Shown: piece by piece, positions 22,001 through 31,500 of the stretch
Numbering within the stretch: the first letter of the stretch is position 1
Layout: each line of letters opens with the position of its first letter
Assembly (NCBI RefSeq): GCF_029887935.1
Contig: NZ_JARXRO010000014.1
Span: forward strand, 177,685 to 241,684
Origin: Luteimonas kalidii
GTDB lineage: Bacteria > Pseudomonadota > Gammaproteobacteria > Xanthomonadales > Xanthomonadaceae
Direction: 5' to 3'
Length of the DNA stretch: 64,000 nucleotides
The notes under the pieces: model-generated
Told to the model about the DNA's origin: nothing
What the model saw: the letters and a program-made list of their open reading frames with translations, nothing else
Databases searched by the model: none
Position numbers and translations under genes: made by a program

Positions 22001-25000
22001 GCACCTATGCGGTCACCCAGCCCGACCTCGATGCAGGACAGATCGACAACACCGCGGTGACGACCGGCACCGAGCCGGACGGAGCCGACGTCACCAGCGA
22101 CCCGTCCAGCGCGCTCGTCACCGTGGACGAGACCGCCGCACTCGCGCTGGTCAAGAGCGTCACCCCCACCACCGTGGCGGCAGCCGGTGAAACGGTCACC
22201 TATTCGTTCGCGGTGACCAACGCGGGCAACGTCACCATCGACGCGCTGGTGATCGACGACACCGCGTTCAGCGGCACGGGCGCGCCGCCGACCATCTCCT
22301 GTCCGGTGACCGAGCTGGCCCCGGGCGCAAGCACCACCTGCACCAGTACCGCGTACGCGGTGACGCAGGCCGATCTCGACGCGGGCACCGTCACCAATAC
22401 CGCCACCGCCAACGGCACCGATCCGGGCGGCGCTGCCGTCGCCAGCGACCCGTCGGACGCGGTGGTCACCGTCGACGAGGATGCGACCCTGACCCTGGCC
22501 AAGAGCGCCTCGCCGGCGACGGTGATCTTCCCCGGCACGGAGGTCACCTACACCTTCGAGGTGGAGAACACCGGCAACGTCACCCTCGACAACCTGACCA
22601 TCGACGAGACTGCATTCAGCGGCACCGGCACGGCCCCCGCGATCACCTGCGCCGCGACCGAACTCGCGCCCGGCGCCAGTACCACCTGCAGCGGCACGTA
22701 TGCCGTCACCCAGGCCGACATCAACACCGGCCAGATCAGCAACACCGCGACCGCCACTGCCACGGACCCGGCCGGCGTCGCGGTGGTCAGCGCCCCCGAC
22801 GACGCGATCGTCAACGCGGTCGAGGTCGCCCGGATGACGCTGTCCAAGACCGCCACGCCGACCACGGTGGCGGCCGTGGGCGACACGGTGACGTACACGT
22901 TCGAGGTCGGGAACACCGGCAACGTCACCCTCGATGCGCTGGCCATCGACGAGACCGCCTTCAGCGGCACCGGCACCGCGCCCACGGTCACCTGCAGCGC
23001 GACCGAACTGGCGCCCGGCGCAAGCACCACCTGTACCGGCACTGCGTACGCGGTGACCCAGGAAGACCTCGACGCCGGCGAGATCACCAACACCGCCGTC
23101 GCCAACGCGGACGACCCGGCGGACGTCGCGATCGCAAGCGATCCGGCCGACGCGGTCGTCACCGTCGACGAGGACGCGTCGCTGGCCCTGGTCAAGAGCG
23201 CGACGCCGACCACGGTGGCGGCGGTCGGCGACACGGTCACCTATGCGTTCGAAGTCACCAACGACGGCAACGTCACCATCGACGCACTGGCCATCACCGA
23301 GACCGCCTTCAGCGGCACCGGCACGCCGCCGACGATCACCTGTCCGGTGACCGAGCTGGCACCGGGTGCAGGCACCACGTGCAGCGGCACCTACGACGTC
23401 ACCCAGGCCGACCTCGACGCCGGCACCATCACCAACACCGCCACCGCCAACGGCACCGATCCGGGCGGCACGGCGGTGGTCAGCGATCCGTCCGACGCCA
23501 CGGTCACCGTCGACGAGGATGCGTCGCTGACGCTGGTCAAGAGCGCTTCGCCGACGACGGTGTCGAGCGTGGACGAAACGGTGACGTACTCGTTCGAGGT
23601 CGGCAACGACGGCAACGTCACCATCGATGCGCTGGTCATCGCCGAGACCGCGTTCAGCGGCACCGGCAGCGCGCCGGCGATCACCTGCCCGGTGACCGAG
23701 CTGGCGCCGGGTGCGAGCACCACCTGCAGCGGCACCTACCAGGTGACCCAGGCCGACCTCGATGCCGGCAGCATCACCAACACCGCCACCGCCAGCGGCA
23801 CCGATCCGGCGGACACGCCGGTGGTCAGCGATCCATCCGCTGCCACGGTCACCGTCGACGAGAACGCCTCGCTGACGCTGCTCAAGTCGGCTTCGCCGAC
23901 GACGGTGTCGAGCGTGGACGAGGTGGTGACGTACTCGTTCGAAGTCAGCAACGACGGCAACGTCACCCTCGATGCGCTGGTCATCACCGAGACCGCTTTC
24001 AGCGGCACCGGCACGCCGCCGGTGATCACCTGTCCGGTGAGCGAGCTGGCGCCGGGCACGAGTACCACATGCAGCGGCACCTATCTGGTGACCCAGGCCG
24101 ACCTCGACGCAGGCAGCATCACCAACACCGCCACCGCCAACGGCACCGATCCGGCAGACACGCCGGTGGCGAGCGACCCATCCGATGCCACGGTCACCGT
24201 CGACGAGGACGCCTCGCTGGCGCTGGTCAAGAGCGCGACGCCGACGACCGTGGCGGCGGTCGACGATACGGTCACCTATGCGTTCGAAGTGACCAACGAT
24301 GGCAACGTGACCATCGATACCGTGGCGATCACCGAAACCGCCTTCAGCGGCACCGGCACGCCGCCGGCGATCACCTGTCCGGTGACAGCGCTGGCCCCTG
24401 GCGCAAGCACCACGTGCAGCGGCATCTACGACGTGACCCAGGCCGACCTTGACGCCGGCGAGATCACCAACACCGCTACGGCGAACGGCACCGATCCCGG
24501 CGGCGCGGCCGTGGTGAGCGAACCGTCCGACGCGCGGGTGGATGCCGACCAGGCACCCGCGCTCCTGCTCGACAAGAACACCAGTTCCACCGGCTACGAT
24601 TCGGTCGGCGACCTGCTCCAGTACAGCTACCTGGTCACCAACAGCGGCAACGTCACCATCACCAGCCCGATCGCGGTGGACGACGACCGCATCGTCGCCC
24701 CCAACCGCGTGGACTGCCCGGCATTGCCGGCCGGCGGTCTGGTACCGGGCGATTCGCTCACCTGTACGGCCACCCACATCGTCAGCCAGGCAGACCTCGA
24801 CGCCGGCAGCGTGATCAACATCGCCACGGCCACCGACGGCAACACCGTGTCGCCACCGGACAGCGAGACCGTGGACGGCACGCAGACGCCCGCGATCGTG
24901 CTCGACAAGGCTGCCACGCTCGACGACACCAACGGCGACGGCGTGCTCGGCGACGCCGGCGACACCATCACCTATGCGTTCTCGGTCGAGAACACGGGCA

Positions 25001-28000
25001 ACGTCGTGCTCGCGCCGGTGACGGTCACCGATCCGCTGCTGCCCGACCTGGCCTGCACCGTCGAAACCCTCGCGCCCGGCGACAGCGCCAGCTGCGCCGC
25101 CAGCGGCAACACCTACGTCATCACCACCACCGACGAAGCCGACGGCAGCGTCGACAACACCGCGCTCGCCACCGGCACCTCGCCCGGACCCGCGCCCGAC
25201 GCCACCGACGAGGACACGGAGAGCACGCCGACCCTGCCCACGCCGGCGACGACCACCGTGGCCAAGGCCGCGGATCCGGAATCGGGCAGCGAAGTCGCGC
25301 CCGGCGACACCGTCACCTACACGCTGATCGTCACCGTGGCCGACGCCAGCCTGCACGAGCCGGTCACGCTCACCGACACGCTCGGCGAGGGCCTGAGCTT
25401 CGTCGCCGTCACCAGCGCCGGCGCCTTCGCCTGCGATGCCGCCGACCCCCTGGTCTGCACACTGCCGGTCGGCACCGCACCGGGCGACTACGCCGTGGTC
25501 TACACCGCCACCGTCGACGACGACGCCAGCGGCAGCGTCGGCAACAACGTGGTGGCGACCAAGCCGGACGGCACCGACCCGGCCCCGGTCTGCACCACCT
25601 GCGACACCGACCACACCGTGGTGCCGTCGACCAGCGCCGTGTCCAAGGCGTCGACGCCGGCCAGCGAGACGCCGGTCAACCCGGGCACGACCATCACCTT
25701 CACCCTGACCACTGTGGTCAGCGGTTCGGTCACCACCGAGCCGATCACCCTGGTCGACACCCTCGATCCGGGCCTGACCTTCGTCGCCGTCACCGATGTC
25801 GGGGCGTACACCTGCAGCGGCACGCTGACCTGCGTGCTGCCGGTGGACACGCTGCCGGGCAGCTACGACGTCGTCTACACCGCGGTCGTCGACGAGGACG
25901 CCACCGGCGTGCTCGACAACGTCGTGGTGCCGAGCAACCCGCCGGGCGGCGATGCCGACCCGGTCTGCGAAAGCTGCAGCACCGTGCATCCGGTCAGCCG
26001 GCCGGCGGTCGAGCTGGCGAAGGAACTGACCGGCAACGACGACGCCGACGGCAACGGCGAGGTCAGCGTCGGCGACACCCTCAGCTACACCGTGACCGCC
26101 ACCAACACCGGCAACGTGCCGCTGGCCAACGTCACCATCGACGATCCGCTGGTGACGCCCGACAGAGTGACCTGCGCACTGGTCGCGCCGGGCGCGCAGT
26201 GCCAGCTGGTCGGTGCGTACACGGTGACCCAGGCCGATGCCGACGCAGGCCAGGTGCTCAACGAGGCCATCGTCACCACCGAGGCGCCGCCGGACGTGCC
26301 GCCGCTGCCGCCCGAGGCCTGCCCGGTGGGCTCGACCGCTCCCGCGTGCACCGCCGACACCATCACCCCGGTGGTCCAGCGGCCGGCCATCGCCACCAGC
26401 AAGACCGCGGTACTGAGCGTGGACAACGCCACGCCGGGCATGGGCAACATCGGCGACGTGATCACCTATTCGGTGACCGCGACCAACACCGGCAACGTCA
26501 CCCTGACCGGCGTCACCGTCAGCGACAGCTTCCAGGGCGGCGCCCCGATGACGCTGGCCTGCGCGCCGACCACGCTGGCCCCGGGCCAGGTCGCGACCTG
26601 CGACAGCTACAGCCATACCATCACCGAAGACGACGTGCGGGCCGAGGAGGGGGTACTGGTCAACACCGTGCTGGCGCTGGGCGACGCCGGCGTGGCCAGC
26701 GGCACGGTCGAGGTCACCGCGGACGCCGCCGCACAGGTGGAGGTGCAGAACGAACCGGCGCAGCTGTTCCTGGTCAAGTCCGTGGCCGTGCGCGAGGTCA
26801 ACGTCGGCGACCTGGTCCGCTACACCCTGACGCTCGAGAACACCGGCGACGTCGACCTCGTCGACGGCACCATCATCGACACGCCGGCGCCTGGCTTCAG
26901 CTACGTCGAAGGCTCGCTGCAGGGCGACGACGACGACGATTTCGTCACCGCGTCCGGCGCCGCGCCGCTGCGCATCTCCGACATCGACATCGCCGCGGGC
27001 AACACCGCGACGATGAGCTACCTGATGCGGGTCGGCGCCGGCGTGCGCCCGGGCGTGCAGATCAACCGCGCGCTCGCCTTCGACCCGGCCTACGAAGGCC
27101 CGGCGTCCAACGTCGCCACCGCCGAGGTGGTGCTGGGCAGCGATCCGCTGCTCGACGAGAGCCTGGTCTCCGGCACCGTGTTCAACGACCGCGACGGCGA
27201 CGCCTGGCAGGACAGCGCCGCGCTGACCGGCGTGCGCGTGCAGGGCGGCTTCGCACCCGACGCCTACGTGCCCGGTTCGACCACCGTCGACCGCGGCGAG
27301 GGGCCGCAGCCCGAAGCGGACGCCAGCGCGCCACTGCTGCGCGGTCTCGCGCTCGGCAGGATCGAAGGGCGCCGGTCGCAGGCCGATCCGGCCAGCACCC
27401 ACGAGGTGGTGATCAGCCAGCGGCTCGACGACCTGGCGTTCACCGACGACTTCGTGCTGACCAGCCGCCAGGGCGCGACCGTGCGCATGGCCGCCGACGG
27501 CAGCACGACGCTCGAGACCAGCGGCGACGCCGCCAGGGGCCTCACCGCCGCCGCGCCGACCGTGCAGCGCCAGGTGGCGCAGACCGCCGACGGCTACCGG
27601 GTCGACTACGTGGTGCGCAACGAGGGCATCGACGAACGCGGCATCCCCGGCGTGCGCATCGCCTCGGTGGAAGGCCTGATCATGGAAACCGACCAGTACG
27701 GGCGCTACCACCTCGTCGGCATCGACGCCGGCCAGCTGGCGCGGGGACGCAACTTCATCCTCAAGCTCGACGCCGCGACCCTCCCGCCGGGCTCGGAGCT
27801 GACGACCGAGAACCCGAAAGTGCGGCGCATCACCGGCGGTGTGCCGACCCGCTTCGACTTCGGCGTGCGCCTGCCCGAGCAGGTCATCGAAGGCCGCAGG
27901 CAGGTGGAGATGGTGCTGGGCACGCTGGTGTTCGCCCCGGGCAGCGACCAGGTGCAGCCGCGCTACCTGCCGGTGCTCGATCGCATCGTCGAACAGATCC

Positions 28001-28506
28001 GCGGCAGCGGCGAGGGCGAGGTGGTGGTGACCGCCGACGGCGAGACCGAGGCGCTGGCCTTCGCCCGCGCCAGCGCGGTGCGCACCCTGCTCGGAGAGCG
28101 CCTGGACGAATCGCTGCGCGCGCAGGTCACGCTGAGCGTGCGTGCCGAACCCGACGACCCGGCCACGCTGGTGGCCGGCATCGGCGAGGGCGGTCCGGTG
28201 TTGGGCACCGTGCTGTTCGACACCGACCAGTCCACGATCCGGCCGCGCTACGACGCGCTGCTCGACCAGGTCGCGCAGCTGCTGGCGGACGGCGAGGGCA
28301 GGACCGTGTCGATCATCGGCAATGCCGACCGCCGCGGAAGCCGTGCATACAACGCTGCGCTGGGCCTGCGCCGGGCCAATGCGGTCTACGAAGCGCTGGC
28401 GCAGCGGCTGCCGCCGCAGGTGCGCGGACAGCTGAAGGTGGAGGTCGATCCGGATCCCGACGCACCGCTGGATGCTTTGCCGCCGGCAGGGGAGGGCAGG
28501 CCATGA
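16024..28506 (+). CDS. Giant modular surface protein (4160 aa): CnaB-like and DUF11/DUF7507-like modules, C-terminal OmpA-like domains
   Basis: A signal peptide (residues about 1-34, ending ASALA-QV) leads into one DUF11-like module. Six prealbumin/CnaB-like modules follow (residues about 183-828), then nine diverse DUF7507/DUF11-like modules (about 829-1923), eight near-identical 115-residue modules (about 1924-2845), two more diverse ones, two DUF11-type modules (about 3076-3323) and three final ones to about 3706. Next come an SdrD-B-like start GTVFNDRDGDAWQD near 3717, a DQYGRYHL segment near 3890 and two OmpA-like domains (about 3963-4035 and 4057-4140). Most modules have two Cys. The protein is acidic and very poor in Lys and Arg. 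It is probably a long fibre anchored to peptidoglycan through the C-terminus; adhesion or surface-coat function is inferred. GGAG precedes ATG 16024; ATG 16030 is an alternative. The stop overlaps the next start. Confidence 0.88.
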   Translation: MRMLLEHGSRVRWAIVLAAATLSGVFTCASALAQVQVSNSAEVAVPATVADSDPGNDSSAATVDVYSVAVGKTASPASGTAVSVGETIEYSVEVTVTGGTPPGEPVVVTDTLGSGLELTGPLPAGCVAAGQVLTCSIDPGSTFPVTLVYSATVTDAAGESVGNSVTGGDSCAAGCTTSHPVYREVSLTKLWDDPAGGGAVDLVIAAVSGTVTDAVPGSSTSGGATTPATANAEPGAVVSIAETFTTGDSANYVTTFECATAGGDPVPVTANGTSASFTMPAGEGVACTITNTRAQATLQLVKQWQDALAGDTATVTGLGATSGVSTADATGDNATAGDPIVVYAGQSGAITETLGNAANYDASLACTGNANPLVGDTLTVAPGDTAIVCTYTNARVAATLALEKSWVNAAVGETATVTATGSDAGPAQLDSVADTATETDTAGPFEVFAGETITLAETLSNADNYSSELVCTGAANWTAGASAFEVSPTDTAITCGYTNTRLQTQLRLEKVWGPNSQTGDTAQLGPTTGLVNNTAPLAVTAPTGGLTPFVVVYAGEVANLPAETMGGGALDNYDVEVACTGGTLGGTDGTVGNTLEILPGDTGDIVCTYTNNRVETTLQLQKTWQNAIAGDSVSLLSTGNPAFPSTATGAATQTDTSAEFPVYAGDVVNLTESFVGDPAVYASSLECTGTDSLVAAPDGRTGTITVGASDGPIVCTFTNDRRSAQLVVAKVWDGGGPPSQVTIPASSGFINNTPQLVSTSPTNSQTAPVTVFVEEDGTLPAEQFTTGDPADYDSAVACDGADDDPADGLLIQIADAGSTITCTYSNTFVKRAALAVDKTVTSAPATDDIVAGSVIEYQVVVTNSGNVPLTAVDIADDLADDLTCAPGEPLDLDVGESTTCTASYTVTQDDIDRVAGGNGADGTLTNTATADGTDPDGETVQGEDSTDTQLPANLLEFGFSKDAQLNDSDGSLGGSAGETIDYTFTLTNEGNTSITITSLVDPQLSGLSCAGLPYGPVPPGGTVEFGPAAPADIVCSGLTYTITQDDIDAQGTAGSGEIQNTATASGEGPQGGSDSRDASDNVPLDPPQPEIELDKSASPSSVSTAPTTVTYTFDVTNPGNVTVTGITVTDPLPGLGPVACTPAAPFDLAPGASAQCTAEYTVTQADLDAGADIVNTASADGSYDGIPVDDQDSAVVDVDSGPAQPEILKFASPTSVTAAGDVVTYTFRATNPSSRTLLEVEIVDDPLLPALDCDTIPTLAPGASADFTCTGNTYEVQQSDIDAYGNPAEDSGELVNTVTGQAQYEEDGSTIIAQDTATATVDLPTRAPSIFLTKGSDVDSVTEAGDTIAYTFNVLNNGNVTLTGIEISDPLLPGLDCPAIPTLAPAEDADFTCTGSSNVYTVTQDDIDDYGTGGSGQIVNTATVVADAPTGATVQDDDDHQVSLPVRSAEMTLVKNASVASITGPVTVQYDFVLTNTGNVTVNDVVVADPALGMSCPVIPELLPAQVLTLGPAGSDVVCTGTGRVVDQADVDAGGTVDNTATATGQTVVDGELSRSDTLGIPINQNPQLTFGKSADVASVTVPGDPIVYTITGENTGNTTLVDVTVTDPLLASPPGGVPLSCSPASPIATLPPGESFSCSGTYLAQSADFDTNGGGDGDIDNTATAAWTGGSIDASASVALPVAVRELTLDKSAGTPTVEAGVDASVTDAGDTIPYTFEVTNTGNQTITGILIVDANLDAAATCDPADLAAGEVATCTGVHTITQAEMDAGVVENTANARGTAPTGDAITSEPDDAEVILDQAPAITLDKEAGTPTVELGALSTVTDAGDTIAYTFEVTNTGNVTLRDVTLADPLPGLGGISCPTGELAPGASLTCTGGTHTITQAEMDAGSVTNTATATGLVPDGSTTTGEDSTDTPLAAAGAITVAKSASPTTVSAVGATVTYSFLVTNTGNVTLDAVAIDETAFSGTGTVSAISCPQTTLAPGASTTCSGTYAVTQPDLDAGQIDNTAVTTGTEPDGADVTSDPSSALVTVDETAALALVKSVTPTTVAAAGETVTYSFAVTNAGNVTIDALVIDDTAFSGTGAPPTISCPVTELAPGASTTCTSTAYAVTQADLDAGTVTNTATANGTDPGGAAVASDPSDAVVTVDEDATLTLAKSASPATVIFPGTEVTYTFEVENTGNVTLDNLTIDETAFSGTGTAPAITCAATELAPGASTTCSGTYAVTQADINTGQISNTATATATDPAGVAVVSAPDDAIVNAVEVARMTLSKTATPTTVAAVGDTVTYTFEVGNTGNVTLDALAIDETAFSGTGTAPTVTCSATELAPGASTTCTGTAYAVTQEDLDAGEITNTAVANADDPADVAIASDPADAVVTVDEDASLALVKSATPTTVAAVGDTVTYAFEVTNDGNVTIDALAITETAFSGTGTPPTITCPVTELAPGAGTTCSGTYDVTQADLDAGTITNTATANGTDPGGTAVVSDPSDATVTVDEDASLTLVKSASPTTVSSVDETVTYSFEVGNDGNVTIDALVIAETAFSGTGSAPAITCPVTELAPGASTTCSGTYQVTQADLDAGSITNTATASGTDPADTPVVSDPSAATVTVDENASLTLLKSASPTTVSSVDEVVTYSFEVSNDGNVTLDALVITETAFSGTGTPPVITCPVSELAPGTSTTCSGTYLVTQADLDAGSITNTATANGTDPADTPVASDPSDATVTVDEDASLALVKSATPTTVAAVDDTVTYAFEVTNDGNVTIDTVAITETAFSGTGTPPAITCPVTALAPGASTTCSGIYDVTQADLDAGEITNTATANGTDPGGAAVVSEPSDARVDADQAPALLLDKNTSSTGYDSVGDLLQYSYLVTNSGNVTITSPIAVDDDRIVAPNRVDCPALPAGGLVPGDSLTCTATHIVSQADLDAGSVINIATATDGNTVSPPDSETVDGTQTPAIVLDKAATLDDTNGDGVLGDAGDTITYAFSVENTGNVVLAPVTVTDPLLPDLACTVETLAPGDSASCAASGNTYVITTTDEADGSVDNTALATGTSPGPAPDATDEDTESTPTLPTPATTTVAKAADPESGSEVAPGDTVTYTLIVTVADASLHEPVTLTDTLGEGLSFVAVTSAGAFACDAADPLVCTLPVGTAPGDYAVVYTATVDDDASGSVGNNVVATKPDGTDPAPVCTTCDTDHTVVPSTSAVSKASTPASETPVNPGTTITFTLTTVVSGSVTTEPITLVDTLDPGLTFVAVTDVGAYTCSGTLTCVLPVDTLPGSYDVVYTAVVDEDATGVLDNVVVPSNPPGGDADPVCESCSTVHPVSRPAVELAKELTGNDDADGNGEVSVGDTLSYTVTATNTGNVPLANVTIDDPLVTPDRVTCALVAPGAQCQLVGAYTVTQADADAGQVLNEAIVTTEAPPDVPPLPPEACPVGSTAPACTADTITPVVQRPAIATSKTAVLSVDNATPGMGNIGDVITYSVTATNTGNVTLTGVTVSDSFQGGAPMTLACAPTTLAPGQVATCDSYSHTITEDDVRAEEGVLVNTVLALGDAGVASGTVEVTADAAAQVEVQNEPAQLFLVKSVAVREVNVGDLVRYTLTLENTGDVDLVDGTIIDTPAPGFSYVEGSLQGDDDDDFVTASGAAPLRISDIDIAAGNTATMSYLMRVGAGVRPGVQINRALAFDPAYEGPASNVATAEVVLGSDPLLDESLVSGTVFNDRDGDAWQDSAALTGVRVQGGFAPDAYVPGSTTVDRGEGPQPEADASAPLLRGLALGRIEGRRSQADPASTHEVVISQRLDDLAFTDDFVLTSRQGATVRMAADGSTTLETSGDAARGLTAAAPTVQRQVAQTADGYRVDYVVRNEGIDERGIPGVRIASVEGLIMETDQYGRYHLVGIDAGQLARGRNFILKLDAATLPPGSELTTENPKVRRITGGVPTRFDFGVRLPEQVIEGRRQVEMVLGTLVFAPGSDQVQPRYLPVLDRIVEQIRGSGEGEVVVTADGETEALAFARASAVRTLLGERLDESLRAQVTLSVRAEPDDPATLVAGIGEGGPVLGTVLFDTDQSTIRPRYDALLDQVAQLLADGEGRTVSIIGNADRRGSRAYNAALGLRRANAVYEALAQRLPPQVRGQLKVEVDPDPDAPLDALPPAGEGRP
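16570..18507 (+). repeat. Six tandem CnaB/SpaA-like modules with conserved Lys, Glu and Asn
   Basis: Six modules of about 105-110 residues run head to tail. Each opens with L-x-x-K-x-W (first Lys at residue 189), has a middle E-(T/S/Q)-(F/L/M) segment followed by an N-Y or D-Y type turn, and closes with C-x-(Y/I/F)-(T/S)-N-(T/A/N/D)-(R/F). The spacing and order Lys-Glu-Asn match CnaB domains that form intramolecular isopeptide bonds. All six keep the three residues. Confidence 0.75.
21793..24558 (+). repeat. Eight near-identical about 345-bp units in the giant gene
   Basis: Eight consecutive units of 113-117 codons each carry K-S-(A/V)-(S/T)-P, TETAFSGTG or DETAFSGTG, ELAPGASTTC and VTQADLDAG-x-(I/V)-x-NTA segments. 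Units five to eight are the most alike, including at the DNA level, while the modules before 21793 are much more divergent. This fits recent in-frame expansion by recombination. Short-read assemblies may miscount these units. Confidence 0.85.
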
Positions 28507-31500
28507 CCCTGCGCGTGAAGCTGCTGGACGCCGCCCTGCTGGCCATCCTCGCAGGCACTGCGCCCTGCGTGCTGGCGCAGGCTGCCGACGGGGCGGGCGA
28601 CGCGCCATCGGACGCGTCCGCGCCGGATGCCGATGCCCGCCCGCCCACGACCCGGCCGCCCCTGGTCGCACCGCGCATGTACGCGGCGCCGCCGGCGTCG
28701 CAGGCGGACGCAACACCCCTCGCCCCCCCCGACGCGGCGGCACCTGCGCCCGCCGATGGCGCTTCCCCCGCGGGCACCCTCCCGCCCGCGGACGCACCCA
28801 CCCCCACGGGTGCACTTCTCCCGGCGGACACGCCTGCGCCCGACTGCACCGATGCGGGCTGCAGCAGCGAGGAAGGCCTGCTGCTGCGCATCCGCACCCG
28901 CAGCGAGGACCAGCCGGCCACGCCGCCCGGTACGCCCGCCACCAGCGAGGCGCTGGCGCCGGACCGGCGCGTCACGATCGAGCGCGAGCGCCCCGGCCAG
29001 GCTGTCGCGCTGGGCAGGTTCTCGGTGGTACTGCCCGAGGGCGGCGTGATCTGGGCCATCGTCGATCCCAATCCCGGCCTGCCCGAGCTGGCCGTTTCGG
29101 CGACCTCGATGCTGCCCTTCGACGGCCAGCGCGTGACCCGGCCGGTGCGCTTCTACGCGCGCGGCAACTACAGCGCCTTCGTCGAGCGCTACGAGATCGC
29201 CATCTACCGCGCCAGCGACGCCGACCTGATCGATCCGATCGCCACCGTGCCGCTCGAGGTGGCCGCCGTCGCCGAAGGCGAATGGGACGGCCGGTTGCCG
29301 GAGCGTTACCGCTTCCGCACCGGCGACGAACTACTCTACGTGCTGCGCGCCTGGGGCGCCGATGGTGCCTACGACGAGACCTTCGCGCAGGCCATGCAGC
29401 TGGTGCTGCCGCAGGAGGCCGAGAGCGGGAACCAGCGCCTGCGCGACGCCACCGAACGCGCGCGCGGCACGGCCATGGGCAGCGATCAGGCCGAGGCGCA
29501 GCGCCTGCTCGACAACGTGTTCGCCGGCAGCGGGCTGCGCCAGCAGAACATCGCCCTCAACGGCTCGCGCGTGCGCATCCTCGGCCGCGACCTGCCCGAG
29601 CGCGCCACCCTGACCATCGACGGCGACAGCTACCCGGTGGACATGGACCGCAAGTTCGTCGCCGAATACCTGATGCCGATCGGACGGCACGATTTCGAGG
29701 TGGCGCTGGACGGGCCCGACGGCGCCTACGCGCACACGCTGTCGGTCGACGTCAGCGGCAAGTACTTCTTCGGCGTCGGCATCGCCGACCTCACAATTTC
29801 GCGCAACGATGTCGGCGCCTCGGTCGACCGGGCCGCAACGGAAGCGCGCTACGACGACGACGTGATCAGCGACGGGCGGCTGGCGTTCTATGCCAAGGCC
29901 AGGTTCAAGGACCGCTACCTGCTCACCGCGCAGGCCGACACCACCGAGCGCGACCTGGAGCACCTGTTCGACGGTTTCGGCGATGCCTATCCGGAGGACA
30001 TCTTCCGCCGCCTCGATCCCGACCTGTACTACCCGACCTATGGCGACGATTCCGCCACCCGGCGCGACGTCGACACCATGGGACGCTTCTACCTCCGACT
30101 GGACTGGGACAAGAACCAGGCGCTGTGGGGCAACTTCGCCACCGGCCTGACCGGCACCGAGTACGGCCAGTACGTGCGCGCCCTGTACGGGGCGGCCCTG
30201 TCGTGGCGCTCCGCCGGCACCAACGCCTGGGGCGACCCGTCGACCGAACTGCGCGGCTTCGGTTCGCAGGCGCAGACCGCGCCCGGGCACAGCGAATTCC
30301 TCGGCACCGGCGGCAGCCTGTACTACCTGCGCCACACCGACATCCTGCCCGGCTCCGACCAGGTGGTGCTGGAGATCCGCGACACCACCACCGGCCGGGT
30401 CGAGAACCGCGTGGTGCTGCTGCGTGGCGCCGACTACGAGATCGACGAGATGCAGGGCCGGATCATCCTGACCCGGCCGCTGGCGCAGATCACGCGCCAG
30501 AACGTGCCGTCGCTCACCCGCGACGCGCCGCTCGACGGCTTCGAGCAACGGCTGCTGGTCGACTACGAATGGATCCCGACCGACTTCGACGCCGACGACA
30601 TCACCGCCGGCGTCCGCGGCAAGCACTGGCTCGGCGATCACATCGGCCTGGGCCTGACCTATGTCGACGAGAACCGCGCCGGCGAGGACTACAGCCTGGC
30701 CGCGGGCGACCTCACGCTGCAGGCGGGCAAGGGGACCTACCTGAAGCTGGAATACGCACAGACCGAGTCGTTCAGCGCGCCGGTGTTCTTCTCCGACAAC
30801 GGCGGCCTGAGCTTCGTCCAGACGAACAGCCTGGGGCCGCGCGAGGGTGAGGCCAAGGCGCTCGAGGCGCGCGCCAACTTCCGGGAACTGGGCTGGACCG
30901 ACGAGGACTGGGCGGTCGCCGCCTGGTGGCGCGAGGTCGGCGCCGGCTATTCGATCAGCCGCTACGACAGCGGCGAGGAGGTGACCGAGTACGGCGCCGA
31001 GGTGCTGGGCTGGTTCACCCCCAACCTGAAGCTCTACGCGCGCTACAGCGAGGCCGAGCGTGGCGCCGATGCGCTGCGGCAGGCACAGGCGCTGCTGGAG
31101 TGGCGGGTCAGCGACGACGGCACCTTCAGCACCGAACTGCGCCGGGTCGAGGAGGACCGCGCCGGCGTCGCGGGCACCGGCCTGCTGGGCGCGATGAAGT
31201 ACAGCCACCGCTTCGGCACCCGCCTCGAACTCTACGGCCTGGCCCAGGCCACGCTCGACGACGACAGTGGACGTTACGCCGACAACGACGCGTTCGCCGT
31301 CGGTGGCCAGTACCTGTTCGGCGACCGTTCGTCCGTCGGCGGCGAGGTCAGTACCGGCGACCGCGGCGACGCGGCCACGCTCACCGCCGAGTACCGCCTG
31401 CAGCCGGACCATTCGCTGTACGGCAGCTACAGCTGGTCGACCGACACCACGCGCTACGACTCGCTGTTCAACCCCAACCGCCAGAACGGCTGGACCGTGG

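Noticed and set aside
16024-28506. RTX adhesin or type I-secreted giant
   Set aside because: No GGxGxDxUx nonapeptide arrays and no ABC exporter genes nearby; it has a Sec signal and OmpA-like C-terminus instead.
21763-28815. A 2350-codon open frame on the reverse strand, antisense to the giant gene
   Set aside because: It is Arg/Gly/His-rich, has no domain, and runs opposite a gene with clear repeats and signal peptide. In high-GC genes with GC-rich third positions such long antisense frames are expected.
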